A model generated the notes under the pieces. It was given only the letters and a program-made list of their open reading frames with translations, ran no database searches and was not told the DNA's origin. The position numbers were made by a program, and so were the translations under genes. Below, in pieces: positions 49,968 to 60,273 of a stretch of 64,000 nucleotides of DNA. This stretch comes from JANXQG01 sp963824275 (GTDB lineage Bacteria; Planctomycetota; Planctomycetia; Pirellulales; Thermoguttaceae), in contig CAWGOT010000003.1 of assembly GCA_963824275.1 (NCBI GenBank), positions 992,001 through 1,056,000 on the forward strand. The letters run 5' to 3'. The first letter of the stretch is position 1. Each line of letters begins with the position of its first letter.

Positions 49968-51095
49968 CTACGCATAGTCCAGCGCCGCGCGGGCGATGTC
50001 GAAGGCCGCTTGCGGCCGGCCGAGTCGCCGGGCGTTGGCCTTCATCTGTTGCAAGACGCCCGGTTGATCCAAGAGCCGCGAGAGTTTGTAGCCCAGCGTC
50101 GGCAGGTTGTTGACCTTCACGCCAGCCCCGTTTTCCAGGACAAAATCGCTGTTCCGCGTCTCCTGGCCGGGCACTGGGTTGGCAATCAACAGCACCGCGC
50201 CGCGGGCCAGGACTTCCGACGTGGTCAGCCCGCCCGGCTTGGAAAGCACAAAGTCGGCCGCCGCCATCAGTTCATCGATCTCGCGCGTAAAGCCCATCAC
50301 GATCGCGCGGTGCCGCGAAGGGACTTCGACCTGCTCCAAGCGCGACTTGAGCTGCTCGTTGCGGCCCGCCACGACGACCACCTGCAAGGGCCGCTCGACC
50401 GAGAGCACGCCGGCGAAGATCTTCTCGACAGGGCCCATGCCAAATCCGCCCGCCATTTGCACGACCACCGGCCGATCGTTGCCCAGGCCCAGGCGTTGGC
50501 GGCAGGCGAGCGGGTCCTTCTCCTGGCTGAAGACGGGATGGATGGGAATCCCCGTGACCGAGATGTCTTTGGCCGGCACGCCCCAATAGGTCAAATAGGC
50601 CGCTCCCTCTTCGGTCGCAGTGAAGTAATGGTCGCAGGGCTGATTGACCCACATGCGGTGCGTCTCGAAGTCAGTCGTGGCCGTGAGCTGGGGCGTGGCG
50701 ATCTGGCCCTTGCTGCGGAGGGAGGCGATGATCTCCGCGGGCAGGAAGTGGGTGTTGACGATCACGTCCCACGAGCCCTGGCGCAGCAGCCGCAGCAGCC
50801 GCCCCAGGTTCAGGCGTTCGATCAAAAGCCGCAGGCGGTCCGACTTGCGCTGGGCGGAAGGCGGCCGGTCGAGCATGTCATAGACCAGCCCCAGCACGTG
50901 CGGGGCCGTGTTGACCAGGTCAATATACAGCCGGGCGTACAAGCGGCGGAACGTGGAGTTGGTCAACTCCAGCACGTCGAGATTGCGGATTTCCGCCTCG
51001 GGGGCAAGCTGCCGCAGGGCCAACTCGACCGCTTCGGCCGCCCTCATGTGCCCGGCGCCCACCGACGCGGACAGGACCAGGATTCGTTTTGGCAT
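49968..51095 (-). CDS. MGDG-synthase/UgtP-like glycosyltransferase (GT28)
   Basis: 375 residues, intact. The N-terminal MGDG-synthase region is RILVLSASVGAGHMRAAEAV, followed by WDVIVNTHFLPAEIIASLRS; the GT-B donor domain has VVVQMAGGFGMGPVEKIFAG, ADFVLSKPGGLTTSEVLARG and AVLLIANPVPGQETRNSDFV. GAGGAGA eight bases before ATG 51095 fixes the start. It would add a hexose to diacylglycerol at the inner face of the membrane. The stop lies 12 bases before the methyltransferase gene start. Confidence 0.93.
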   Translation of the reverse strand: MPKRILVLSASVGAGHMRAAEAVELALRQLAPEAEIRNLDVLELTNSTFRRLYARLYIDLVNTAPHVLGLVYDMLDRPPSAQRKSDRLRLLIERLNLGRLLRLLRQGSWDVIVNTHFLPAEIIASLRSKGQIATPQLTATTDFETHRMWVNQPCDHYFTATEEGAAYLTYWGVPAKDISVTGIPIHPVFSQEKDPLACRQRLGLGNDRPVVVQMAGGFGMGPVEKIFAGVLSVERPLQVVVVAGRNEQLKSRLEQVEVPSRHRAIVMGFTREIDELMAAADFVLSKPGGLTTSEVLARGAVLLIANPVPGQETRNSDFVLENGAGVKVNNLPTLGYKLSRLLDQPGVLQQMKANARRLGRPQAAFDIARAALDYA

Positions 51096-51272
51096 GGCGA
51101 TGTCTCCTCGAAGTACAGCCAGCTTAGCCGGTTGGTGGGGGAGCGTCAATCCACCGCAGGCGGCAGGGCGGCAGGGCGGCAGGGGCAGGGCGGAAACCGC
51201 TGGTAAACTGCCGTCCTGTGAGGTATCCTACAGGGCGTTGCGTTCGACGGAAACCTGAAAGGGACATCCATT

Positions 51273-51944
51273 ATGCGTTTGATGCGTTTGCGGACCTATT
51301 ACACTCGGATCCTCGTATCATGTCTCTTGCTGCTGGCTGGCAGCATCGCGGTTGCCAAAGATCCTCCCGTCGCCTCGGTCACTCCCGAGGTGGCCCTGGC
51401 CCGGCTCAAGGAGGGCAATGCACGTTTTGTGGCCCAGGCGGTGAGCGCGGGAAAGCCGACGGCCGCGCGGCGGGCCGAGACGGCCAATTCCCAGGCGCCG
51501 TTTGCGATCATCGTCGGTTGCGCCGACTCGCGGACCGCGCCGGAACTAGTCTTCGACCAGAACCTCGGCGACCTGTTCGTGGTCCGTACCGCCGGCAACC
51601 TGATCGACGACCACGGCCTGGGGAGCATCGAATATGCCGTCGGCCACCTCGGCACACGGCTGATCGTCGTGCTGGGCCACTCGAGTTGCGGAGCGGTGAA
51701 GTCAGCCCTGGAGAGCCCTACCGCGGCGGGACACGTCAACTCGCTGGTTCGCGACATCCAGCCGGCGGTCGAGGCGGCGAAGGCCGAAAAGGGCGACCTG
51801 CTGGTCAACGCCGTGAAGGCCAATGCCCGCCTGATGGCCGAGAAGATCGGCAAGGAAGCCGAGCTTGGCGAGCACAAGGCGGAAGTCCGCATCGTGACCG
51901 GCTACTACGACCTCGAAACGGGCGCGGTCGAGTGGCCGAAATAA
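51273..51944 (+). CDS. Secreted beta-carbonic anhydrase
   Basis: 223 residues, intact, with a hydrophobic signal (RILVSCLLLLAGSIAVAKDP). Zinc ligands and catalytic residues are in FAIIVGCADSRTAPELVFDQ (Cys, Asp, Arg) and LIVVLGHSSCGAVKSALES (His, Cys). The core DLFVVRTAGNLIDDHGLGSI is also conserved. It hydrates CO2 in the periplasm. Its gene is divergent from the glycosyltransferase and convergent with the metalloprotease gene, 5 bases away. Confidence 0.93.
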   Translation: MRLMRLRTYYTRILVSCLLLLAGSIAVAKDPPVASVTPEVALARLKEGNARFVAQAVSAGKPTAARRAETANSQAPFAIIVGCADSRTAPELVFDQNLGDLFVVRTAGNLIDDHGLGSIEYAVGHLGTRLIVVLGHSSCGAVKSALESPTAAGHVNSLVRDIQPAVEAAKAEKGDLLVNAVKANARLMAEKIGKEAELGEHKAEVRIVTGYYDLETGAVEWPK

Positions 51945-51949
51945 TCCCC

Positions 51950-53868
51950 TCAGGGCTGCAAATCGGGAATGCCGATCGATTGGCCGTAGGCCCGGGCGAG
52001 TTCCGCGGGAGTCAGTCCGTAGGCCTCGTGCAGGGCGTCTTCCCAAGTCAGGCCGTCCTTGATGCCGTCGATCAGCTTGCGGTAGCGGTTGACCGTGGCC
52101 GTGCCCTTGGCCTTCGCCGCCGACTTGCCGGGCTTCGCGCCGGGATCGTAGTTCAAGAGGAAGTCGGTGATGCTGGCCGCCGCGCCATATTGCCAGGCGT
52201 GGATATGGTCGAGCGTGAAGAAGTCGCCGCCCAAACTATGCGTGCTCCCCATCATGACCATCGCCGCCTTGACCTTCCTGTCGATCGTCGTGTCGCCGGT
52301 CACGACGCGATGGGCGATCCACTCCGAGGCCCCTTCGTCGAGCCAACTGGGCAGCGACTCGGCCGATTTATAGCACCAACTGAAGCCGTGCCCCGTCTCA
52401 TGCACGAGGACCACGACGAACTGCCTGGGATTGTTGCCCGAGTAGAGGGAAATGACGACATTCTTGTAGCGGTCGTTGTGGGCCAGGCCCTGGATGTCCG
52501 GCGCGGGTCGTGGTAATAGGTCTTCTCGAATTCGTGAAAGCTCGGCTCGTTGGCGAAGGCGAAGACCGTCGCCTTTCCCCGCCAGATGGTCTTCTCCGCA
52601 TCCAGCCCGTAGGCCGTGCAGAGTTGCGTGTACATCGAGTCGAGATACGGCAGGCACGTCGTGCTGATGATCTGCGGCGGAAGATCGCTGCAGAACAAGA
52701 ACCGCTTGGTTTCGTACAACTTCATGCCGGCGTTGGTGATCTTCTCCGATACTTCCTCGAAGAACTTCTTCTGCTTGGCAACGGCGGCCTGGTTCTCCTC
52801 CTCGGTAAAGTCCTTCCACACGTAGACCTTGGCGGGTCGAACGGCATTGGCGTCGCCGGCCGCCTTTCCGTCGTTGGCGGCGAGTGTGCCGTACCGCGTG
52901 TCTTTGTATTGCTTGGCGAGGGCTTGCATCAAGCGGGGGCGGATCGTCGCCCCGTTCTTCGCCGTGGCGCACTGCTGCAGGACCTTGTCGTAGGCCTGCT
53001 TTGCCGCCAGTTCCTTCTTGAATTCCTGATCCTGGTTGAGTTGCGTGCCGATTTCCTTGAGCGCCGCGGCCTGGGCCTTGGCGTGGAACGTCGCGTACAG
53101 GCCCTTGGCCCTCTCGAAGGCCGAGAGCCGCTCGTCGATCGCACCTTTCGCGCCCTGGCGAATCTTCTTGACCTCGGCGTCGAGATAGCGGTCGAAGGCC
53201 GCGTCGACCAGCTTCTGCTCTTCCGCAGTGAGCCCCGCCCGCGCCTTCCTGAGATCGGTTTCGGAGGGCAGCCGGCCGAGCTCATACGGCCAGAGCGACT
53301 GCTTGATCTTGGCCGGCATGCCCGCGTCGATGATCTCGAATTCGCCGAGGTTCCTCGACGCCGATATTTCCCGGGGCAAGGCGTACCGCTTCTCCCCGCC
53401 GCTCGTGAAGTACATGCTGGCGCTATCCGACTCGACGATCTTGCCTGCCGGGTCGATCAAGAGATAACGGTAGAAGCCGCTTGCCAGCCCCAGTCGCGAG
53501 GGCAGCAGCGGGTCGTGGCCGTGGAGGATGTTGGGGCCGTTGAAGTCGCGGGCATTCATGTAGGCCAGGTCGATGTCCGCCTTCTTGTCGGCGTTGACGG
53601 CCAGGACCACCACCGGTTTGTCCTGAACCGCCGACTTCAATTGGGCCAGAAAGGCCTTCGGCCAATCGATGCCAGCGTCGCGATCGGTGACATAGACGAG
53701 GATCACGACCGACTTGCCGCGAAGGTCGCTCAGTGTGACGCCCTGACCGGTCCAGGTTACGCCTTCCAGCGACGGCGGCGCCGGTTGGGCAGCCTGCTCC
53801 TCGGCAGGCGCACTCGCGGCAGAAAGGGCGAAAACAACGGCGATCGAGCCCATGCAGGCGAATTTCAT
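51950..53868 (-). CDS. Secreted MA-like metalloprotease (DUF1570 type) with thioredoxin-like N-terminus (one frameshift)
   Basis: A signal peptide (FACMGSIAVVFALSAASAPA) is followed by a thioredoxin-fold segment lacking CxxC (LSDLRGKSVVILVYVTDRDA, YLLIDPAGKIVESDS). A charged helical middle follows. After a shift near 52510 the C-terminal domain has the HExxH motif FVVVLVHETGHGFSWCYKSA and the distal acidic site SWLDEGASEWIAHRVV of gluzincins. GGAGGAAA before ATG 53868 fixes the start. Probably an extracytoplasmic zinc peptidase. It is divergent from the GH2 gene. Confidence 0.82.
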
Positions 53869-54105
53869 GGCGTTTCCTCCGCAAAGACGGCCGGATAGTA
53901 CCGCGAAACGCCGTAGAATACCACGCGGTGGCCACCCTGTCAAGGGTCTAATACGTCCTAGCGACAGCCCTCCGCAAAGGTCATTTATGCCAGGGAAAGC
54001 AGGCATAAATCGGCACTTCCCCAGCCCCTTGCAACCCGTGCGGCCTTGCAGTATGCTCGTCCTGGAAGTTGCTCCCAATCCCTGACTATTTGGAGGCCTG
54101 GAAAC

Positions 54106-56597
54106 ATGAAGCGCGTACTGATTTCCTTGACCCTGGCGGGCGCTTGCCTGACTGCCATGCCGGCACGCGCCGCGGAACCGAGTCGCCAACGGCTGCTGAT
54201 GGATTACGGCTGGAAGTTCACCCGCGGCGACGCGAAGGGCGCCGAAGCCCCGGCCTTCGACGACTCCGCCTGGCGGGCCCTGAACCTGCCCCATGACTGG
54301 AGCATCGAAGGGCCCTTCTCGCGGACCGAAGCGGCGGGCAACCAGGCGCCTACCTGCCCACCGGCGTCGGCTGGTATCGCAAGACGTTTCGCCTGCCCCC
54401 GTCGTGCCAGGGCAAGCAAGTCTCCATCGAGTTCGACGGCGTCTACCAGGACAGCGAGGTCTGGATCAACGGCCACGCGCTCGGCAAGCGGCCCTTCGGC
54501 TATATCAGCTTCGCCTACGATCTGACCGAGCACCTCAAGTTCGACGGCCCGAACGTGCTGGCCGTCCGCGTCGACAACTCCCTCCAGACCAACTCCCGCT
54601 GGTACTCGGGCTCGGGCATCTACCGGCATACGTGGCTGCTGGTCACCGGCAAGGTGCATGTCGACCGCTGGGGCGTCGTCGTCACCACATCAAAGGTCGA
54701 TGAGGACGGTGCCGCGGGCGAGATCACGACAACCATCAAGAATGAAGGGGCCAGAGGCGTCAGTTGCACCGTCGTCACGAAACTCCTCGATGAGGACGGT
54801 AAAGTCGTCTTCAACATCGAACGGCCGGAGATCGAGATCGCTGCGGGCCGCGGGCAGAATCACTTCGTCGGGTTCAAATTGGACAAGCCCAACCTCTGGT
54901 CCGTCGATGCGCCCTACCTGTACTGCCTGCAAATCACGATCAAAGAGCAGAACCGCATCCTGGACCAGTACGAAACGCCGCTGGGGATCCGCGACGTGCG
55001 TTTCGACGCCGACCAGGGCTGCCTGATCAACGGCCAACACGTGAAGCTCAACGGCGTCTGCCTGCATCACGACGGCGGCTGCGTGGGCGCGGCCGTGCCC
55101 GAGCGGGTCTGGCGGCGCCGCCTGGAAACGCTCCGCGCGATGGGCTGCAACGCCATCCGCACCAGCCACAATCCGCCCGCCCCGGAGTTCCTCGACCTCT
55201 GCGACAAGCTGGGATTCCTGGTCATGGACGAGGCCTTCGACGAATGGCGCGTGCCCAAGATCGAGCAGCGCAACGCCTATCACGTCCATTTCGACGAATG
55301 GTGGGAGCGGGACGTCACCAGCATGGTCCTCCGCGACCGGAATCATCCCTCGGTGGTGATGTGGAGCGCGGGCAATGAAGTTCCCGACCAGATCGAGCCG
55401 GAGGGCGCGGCGACGCTCAAGAACTTCTCGACGTTTTTCATAAGCTCGATCCGACCCGCCTGGTGACGGTCGGCTGCGACCGCATCGCGGCCGAACCGAA
55501 GAGCGCCACGCCCGAGTTCCTCGCCCTCTTGGACATCGTGGGCTACAACTACGTCGACCGCTGGCGGGAGCGGAAGGAGAAATACTACAGCATCGACAAG
55601 CTGGCCTTTCCCCAGCGGCTGATGGTCGGCACGGAAAGCCCTTCCATGGGCGGCAGCCGCGGCGACTATCGCGCGAAGCGGCGCGAACCCCGACGTCGAG
55701 CAGTTGTGGAAGTTCGTCGGCGCCCACGACTACGTCATCGGCGATTTCATGTGGACCGGCATCGACTACCTGGGCGAGGCCCGCTGGCCGTCGAAAAACT
55801 CCACCTCCGGCGTGCTCGATACGTGCGGCTTCAAGAAGGACGGATTCTACTTCTATCAAAGCCAATGGACCACGAAGCCGATGGTCCATCTCTTCCCGCA
55901 CTGGACCTGGCCGGGCAAGGAAGGGCAGGTTCTGCCCGTGACCTGCTACACCAATTGCGACAGCGTGGAGCTGTTCCTCAACGGCAAGTCGATGGGAGTC
56001 AAGAGCTATGTCTTCCCGCGCTACGGGATGGAGGGCGACTATGGGCATTACGCACCGAGTTCGCAGCGGCCGCGGACGACGTCCGATCTGCATCTGACCT
56101 GGGACGTGGTCTATGCGCCCGGCACGCTGCGTGCCGTGGGCACCAGGAGCGGCAAGGTGGTCTGCACGGAGGAGGTTGTGACCACGGGCCCCCCGGCGGC
56201 GATTGTCCTCGCGGTCGATCGCAACCGCATCGCGGCCAATCCCCAGGACGTGGCCCACGTGACCGTGCAGATCGTCGACAACCAGGGGCGGATGGCGCCG
56301 ACGGCCGACAACGAAGTCACCTTCACGATCGAGGGCGAGGGCCGGATCATCGGCGTCGACAACGGCAATCCGGTCAGCACCGAGGATTTCAAGGCCAGCC
56401 ATCGGCGGGCCTTCAACGGATTGTGTCTGGCGATCGTTCAGGGAACGCCGAAGCTGGGCAAGATTCACCTTGTGGCGCGTGCCGAGGGCCTCAAGGAGGC
56501 GTCGATCGACATCGAGACCGAGGGCGCTTTCAGCCCTCCGGTCTTGGAAACGACGCCCGTGACCGCTTCACAACAAGGTCGCCAACTGCTAAAATAG
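54106..56597 (+). CDS. Secreted GH2 beta-galactosidase-like enzyme (three frameshifts)
   Basis: The signal MKRVLISLTLAGACLTAMPA then PARA precedes the sugar-binding domain (WRALNLPHDWSIEGPFSRTE; after a shift near 54345, TGVGWYRKTFRLP). In the TIM barrel, GCNAIRTSHNPPAPEFLDLC, the acid/base pair in PSVVMWSAGNEVPDQIEPEG and, after a shift near 55440, the nucleophile region RLMVGTESPSMGG are visible. A third shift near 55685 leads into DYVIGDFMWTGIDYLGEARW and C-terminal beta-sandwich domains (DUF4982-like and an invasin-like fold). It hydrolyses terminal beta-galactosides outside the cytoplasm. GGAGG precedes the start. Confidence 0.88.
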
Positions 56598-56695
56598 GGT
56601 GTGCAATCTGTGCGACGGGTGCAAGCCGAGAATGTCCCACGGTTCCCGTCGCGAGTTTATTGAAGGTGGACGTTTTGACTCCAGGGCCCGGTACC

Positions 56696-56959
56696 ATGAC
56701 CCGCATCACCCTCTCCGACAGCATAAGAGCGCAACTCGGCAGTTTGAGCCAGCCACTAGTGTTGTGCGACGAAGCGGGCAAGCCGCTTGGCACGTTTACG
56801 CCGGTGACCAGCCTCACCGAGCAGCAGCGGATTGCAATGACATTGCCCGACCACTTCCTTGACTCAAGCACCCCCACAGAAGAGTTGCGACGAAGACTTC
56901 GCGAGGAGGCTCGCATTCCCCACGAAGAAGTTTTGCGGAAGGCGAAGCAATACCTATGA
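56696..56959 (+). CDS. Putative antitoxin-like small protein
   Basis: 87 residues: MTRITLSDSIRAQLGSLSQP then LVLCDEAGKPLGTFTPVTSL, and a charged helical C-terminus (EELRRRLREEARIPHEEVLR). This layout, a short N-terminal beta hairpin with a helical tail, recurs upstream of RelE/ParE-like genes in planctomycetes. Its stop overlaps the next start by 4 bases (ATGA). No formal antitoxin family was recognised. Confidence 0.6.
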   Translation: MTRITLSDSIRAQLGSLSQPLVLCDEAGKPLGTFTPVTSLTEQQRIAMTLPDHFLDSSTPTEELRRRLREEARIPHEEVLRKAKQYL

Positions 56960-57231
56960 TTTACCGCGTGACTTGGGTGCCTTCCGCGCAAGACGCACTG
57001 CTTCGGATCATCATTAGCCGACCAGATCGGGGTGCGGTTGTGAACGCGCTGGATCGCCTTGGCGCGATGTTGCAACGAGAAGGCCCTGCGGCCGGCGAAT
57101 CGAGAGAGGGGGAATTCCGCGTTCTCTTCGAGATACCACTGGCGGTCAAATTCTCGGTGGAAGAGCCGGATCGCGCGGTCACCGTAACGGACGTGTGGGT
57201 GATCGCGCGTAAGGATCGGCGAATCAACTAG
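56956..57231 (+). CDS. Putative RelE/ParE-superfamily toxin-like protein
   Basis: 91 residues: YRVTWVPSAQDALLRIIISR, followed by VVNALDRLGAMLQREGP and strands FRVLFEIPLAVKFSVEEPDR and VTVTDVWVIARKDRR. The alpha-helix pair plus C-terminal beta-sheet fits the RelE/ParE fold, where toxins cut mRNA or inhibit gyrase. Coupled to the upstream gene by an ATGA overlap. Catalytic residues cannot be named from sequence alone. Confidence 0.6.
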   Translation: MIYRVTWVPSAQDALLRIIISRPDRGAVVNALDRLGAMLQREGPAAGESREGEFRVLFEIPLAVKFSVEEPDRAVTVTDVWVIARKDRRIN

Positions 57232-58885
57232 CGTCGGGTTCTCCAGCGTAAAGCCGAACCTAATCGAGTCCTAGGTCGAGCGGGCAGTATTGTTCCATAA
57301 TAGGCGCTGGATGACAAGGGAGTTCTGCCCAGGCTGCGGCGATCTCGCAGAGGGAGCTGGCCTTCGTGCGGGTCGTCGATCTGTCGCGCCGCAAAGAGCG
57401 CCTCGGGGAGAAGGCCGGCCTGGACTTCCGCAGCCGTGATATTGGAGATCGCCGCCGCCGTGCGCAATCCGGCATCATCCGACGAATCGGATTCCGCCGG
57501 CTCGTTGTCGTTGATCTGGCGAGCGGCGGCAAGCGACTCGCCAAACGTCTGGCGGGCCTGCTCCTTCAGGCCTGCCGTGGCCTGGGCGGCGGCAAGCGCG
57601 CGAAGCATATCGGCCTTTTCCCACGCATCTTCGATCTTGCGGGCCATGCCCAGAGGCTCGGCAAAGAAATCCGCGTTTCGCACCGGCTGGGCAGTGCAGG
57701 TCCCGATCACATAGAGCGCCCGCTGCTTTTCGGCGTCATTCTCGATTCCGCGGGCAGCGGTCATGGCCTCATGCAGACTCTCGCGAGCTTGTTCCAATTT
57801 CGCCCGATTGGTCTGGGCGGCGGCCAGGTTGCAGAGGACATCCACTCTTTGAATGGAATCCTTCATTGCGCGGGCGGTGGCCAGTGCCTCGACAAACAAC
57901 CCCGCCTCGTCTTGGCTGGTGGCAACATATCGAAACTGGTCTGCGTCGCCGCTCTGGCGGGCCGCGGCGAAGGCCTCGGCAAAGGTCCGGCGGCCTTGCT
58001 CTTTCAGCCCCGCTTGGGTTTGCGAGACGGCAATCCAGCAAAACGCCGACACTGCCTGTGATCCTGCGAGCTTGCGTGCAGCGATCAGCACTTCATTGAA
58101 TGAACTCTCCGCTTGTTGCACCAATCCCGCCTTGGCTTGGGCGCGGGCAACGTCGACCATGCACCAACAGTCTTGGCGTGCCGCGATGAATGCTTCATGG
58201 AACGACTGGACTGCTTCCTTGGACTGCCCTGCCTTGCTCTGGGCGGCCGCAATCTCGCAAAGGGTGGATACCTTGGAACGCACGTCCTTGATCTCGGCAG
58301 CCGTGGCCAGCGCCGCCCCGATACTCCCTAAAGCAATTTGCTGCGTGGCGATTTCGCAGAGAACGGACACGCACCCGGCACAGGACACTCCTGCCCTTTC
58401 GTCACTAGTTCGCGGGCTTCGGCGAGTGCTTCGGCAAGGGTCTGGCCCGCGTCGCCATTCAACCCCGCCTCGCGTTGGGCCACGGCAATATCGCGCAAGA
58501 CAAACTGCTTTTGATTAGGATCGGTGATGCGGCGAGCCGCCGCGAGCGCTTCGGTGAAGGTCTGGGGGGCGCGTTGTTTCAGTTCCCCATGCGCCTGGCG
58601 CTAGCAACTGCAAGCAGGGCGCATGCCTTACTGTGAGGATTCTCAATATCCCTGGCCATACTAAGCCCCGCGTCCAAGAAGCCTGCCTTGACCTGCACCT
58701 CGACAATTCCCTGCAAAGCGCCGCCGCGCCCGTCTTCATCCTCCATGGCGTGGGCCGCGGCAATCGCTTCTGCTAGTGCCGCAAATCACAATTGATGGTA
58801 CATGAAGACCTTGTTTCGCCCAGATTCCGGCATTTCCTTGCTTCCTAGATAACGCATTTTACCCCATTTCCATTGCATCAAAAGA

Positions 58886-58943
58886 CCTTCCTCCTGTCTG
58901 ATAACCGCGATGTCTTACGTCTCGGTCTCAAACAGGAGGAAGG
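58886..58943 (+). promoter_or_regulatory. Hairpin that hides the transposase ribosome-binding site
   Basis: CCTTCCTCCTGT (58886-58897) is perfectly complementary to ACAGGAGGAAGG (58932-58943), which contains the SD AGGAGGA two to ten bases before the ATG at 58946. The loop is 34 bases. Folded in a read-through transcript, this stem would block initiation, a known strategy of other insertion sequences. Confidence 0.7.
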
Positions 58944-58945
58944 AT

Positions 58946-60273
58946 ATGTCTGGCAAGGCGGCCAAAATCGTGCTTACGGAGAGGCAACATTCAATTTTGC
59001 AAGAGATGATCCACTCGACGACCGCGGCCCAACGGCTCGTCCAGCTGCGCACTTGATCGTACTGGCATTTGGCGGCATGTTCAATAGGGCGATCAGCGGC
59101 ATCGTCGGCTTGCGGCGAAAGCAGATCGGTGTGTGGAGGCGACGTTGGAAGCAGTCGTTCGACGCGTTGGTGGCCATCGAGTGTCGCGAATCGCAAGCCG
59201 CACTTCGCCGCGCCATCGAAGATGTCCTGAGTGATGCGCCGCGGAGCGGGTCGCCGGGCAAATTCACGGCCGAACAAGTCACGCAGGTCCTGGCCATTGC
59301 CTGTGAACCGGCAGACCAATCGGGACGGCCCATTAACGAGTGGACCGGACGAGAACTCGCCGACGAACTCGTCCGCCGCAACATCGTCACCTCCATCTCG
59401 GTTAGTCAGGTCAATCGTTATCTGGCCGGGGCCGAACTGCAACCGCATCGCAGCAAGTATTGGCTGAACACCACCGAGAAAGACCCGAAGCTCTTTGAGC
59501 AGCAAGTCCAGATCGTCTGCCAGTGCTACCTCGAAGCCCCGGAATTGTACTTCCAGTACAATACGCACACGGTCAGCGTGGACGAGATGACGGGCATCCA
59601 GGCATTAGAGCGGAACGCAAAGACGAAGCCCATGAAGCCCGGTCAGCCGGCGCGGCCCGAATTCGAATACACGCGTCACGGCACGTTGTGTTTGATCGGG
59701 AATTGGCACGTGGTGCTTGGACAAATGATCGCACCGACGATTGGTCTGACGCGGACGGAGGAGGATTTCTATCGGCATATCCAACAAACGGTTGCAACTG
59801 AGCCGCAGGCGGGCTGGAGGTTTGTAGTGGACAACTTGAACACGCACTGTAGCGAGAGTCTCGTCCGTTACGTCGCGCGTTTGGAGGGAATCGACCCGAG
59901 CACCTTGGGCCAGAAAGACAAGGCCGGCATTCTGAAATCGATGGCCAGTCGTCAGGCTTTTCTCTCCGACGGTAGTCATCGGATTCGCTTCGTGTACTTG
60001 CCGAAGCACAGTTCCTGGTTGAACCAGATCGAAATCGTTTTCGGGATCGTGACCCGACGTGTTCTGCGACGCGGCAACTTCAAATCGACGGAGGCGTTAC
60101 AGGAGCGACTGTTGGCCTTCATCGACTACTTCAACCGCACGTTTGCTAAACCCTTCCGCTGGACCTACACTGGGCGCCCCGTAACAGCCGCCACCGTGAA
60201 ACGCCCGGCGACCTGGAAGGAAAAATGGGTAAGTCACCGAGAATCTGGTGAAACTTTGGTTTTGGTGGGCTGA
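58946..60273 (+). CDS. IS630-family DDE transposase (one frameshift near the N-terminus)
   Basis: ATG 58946 starts MSGKAAKIVLTERQHSILQE. A stop appears at 59054-59056 unless the frame shifts near 59045, after which LIVLAFGGMFNRAISGIVGL and the HTH region (RKQIGVWRRRWKQSFDALVA) continue to 60273. The DDE triad is in TVSVDEMTGIQAL (D), FVVDNLNTHCSE (D) and KHSSWLNQIEIVFGIV (E). One missing base (QLRT to QRAH) explains the shift; a two-frame transposase is less likely because no slippery heptamer is seen there. Confidence 0.93.

Noticed and set aside
58946..59060. Two-ORF IS630 transposase made by -1 frameshifting
   Set aside because: The break is not at a slippery A-rich heptamer and a single missing base explains it as elsewhere in the window.
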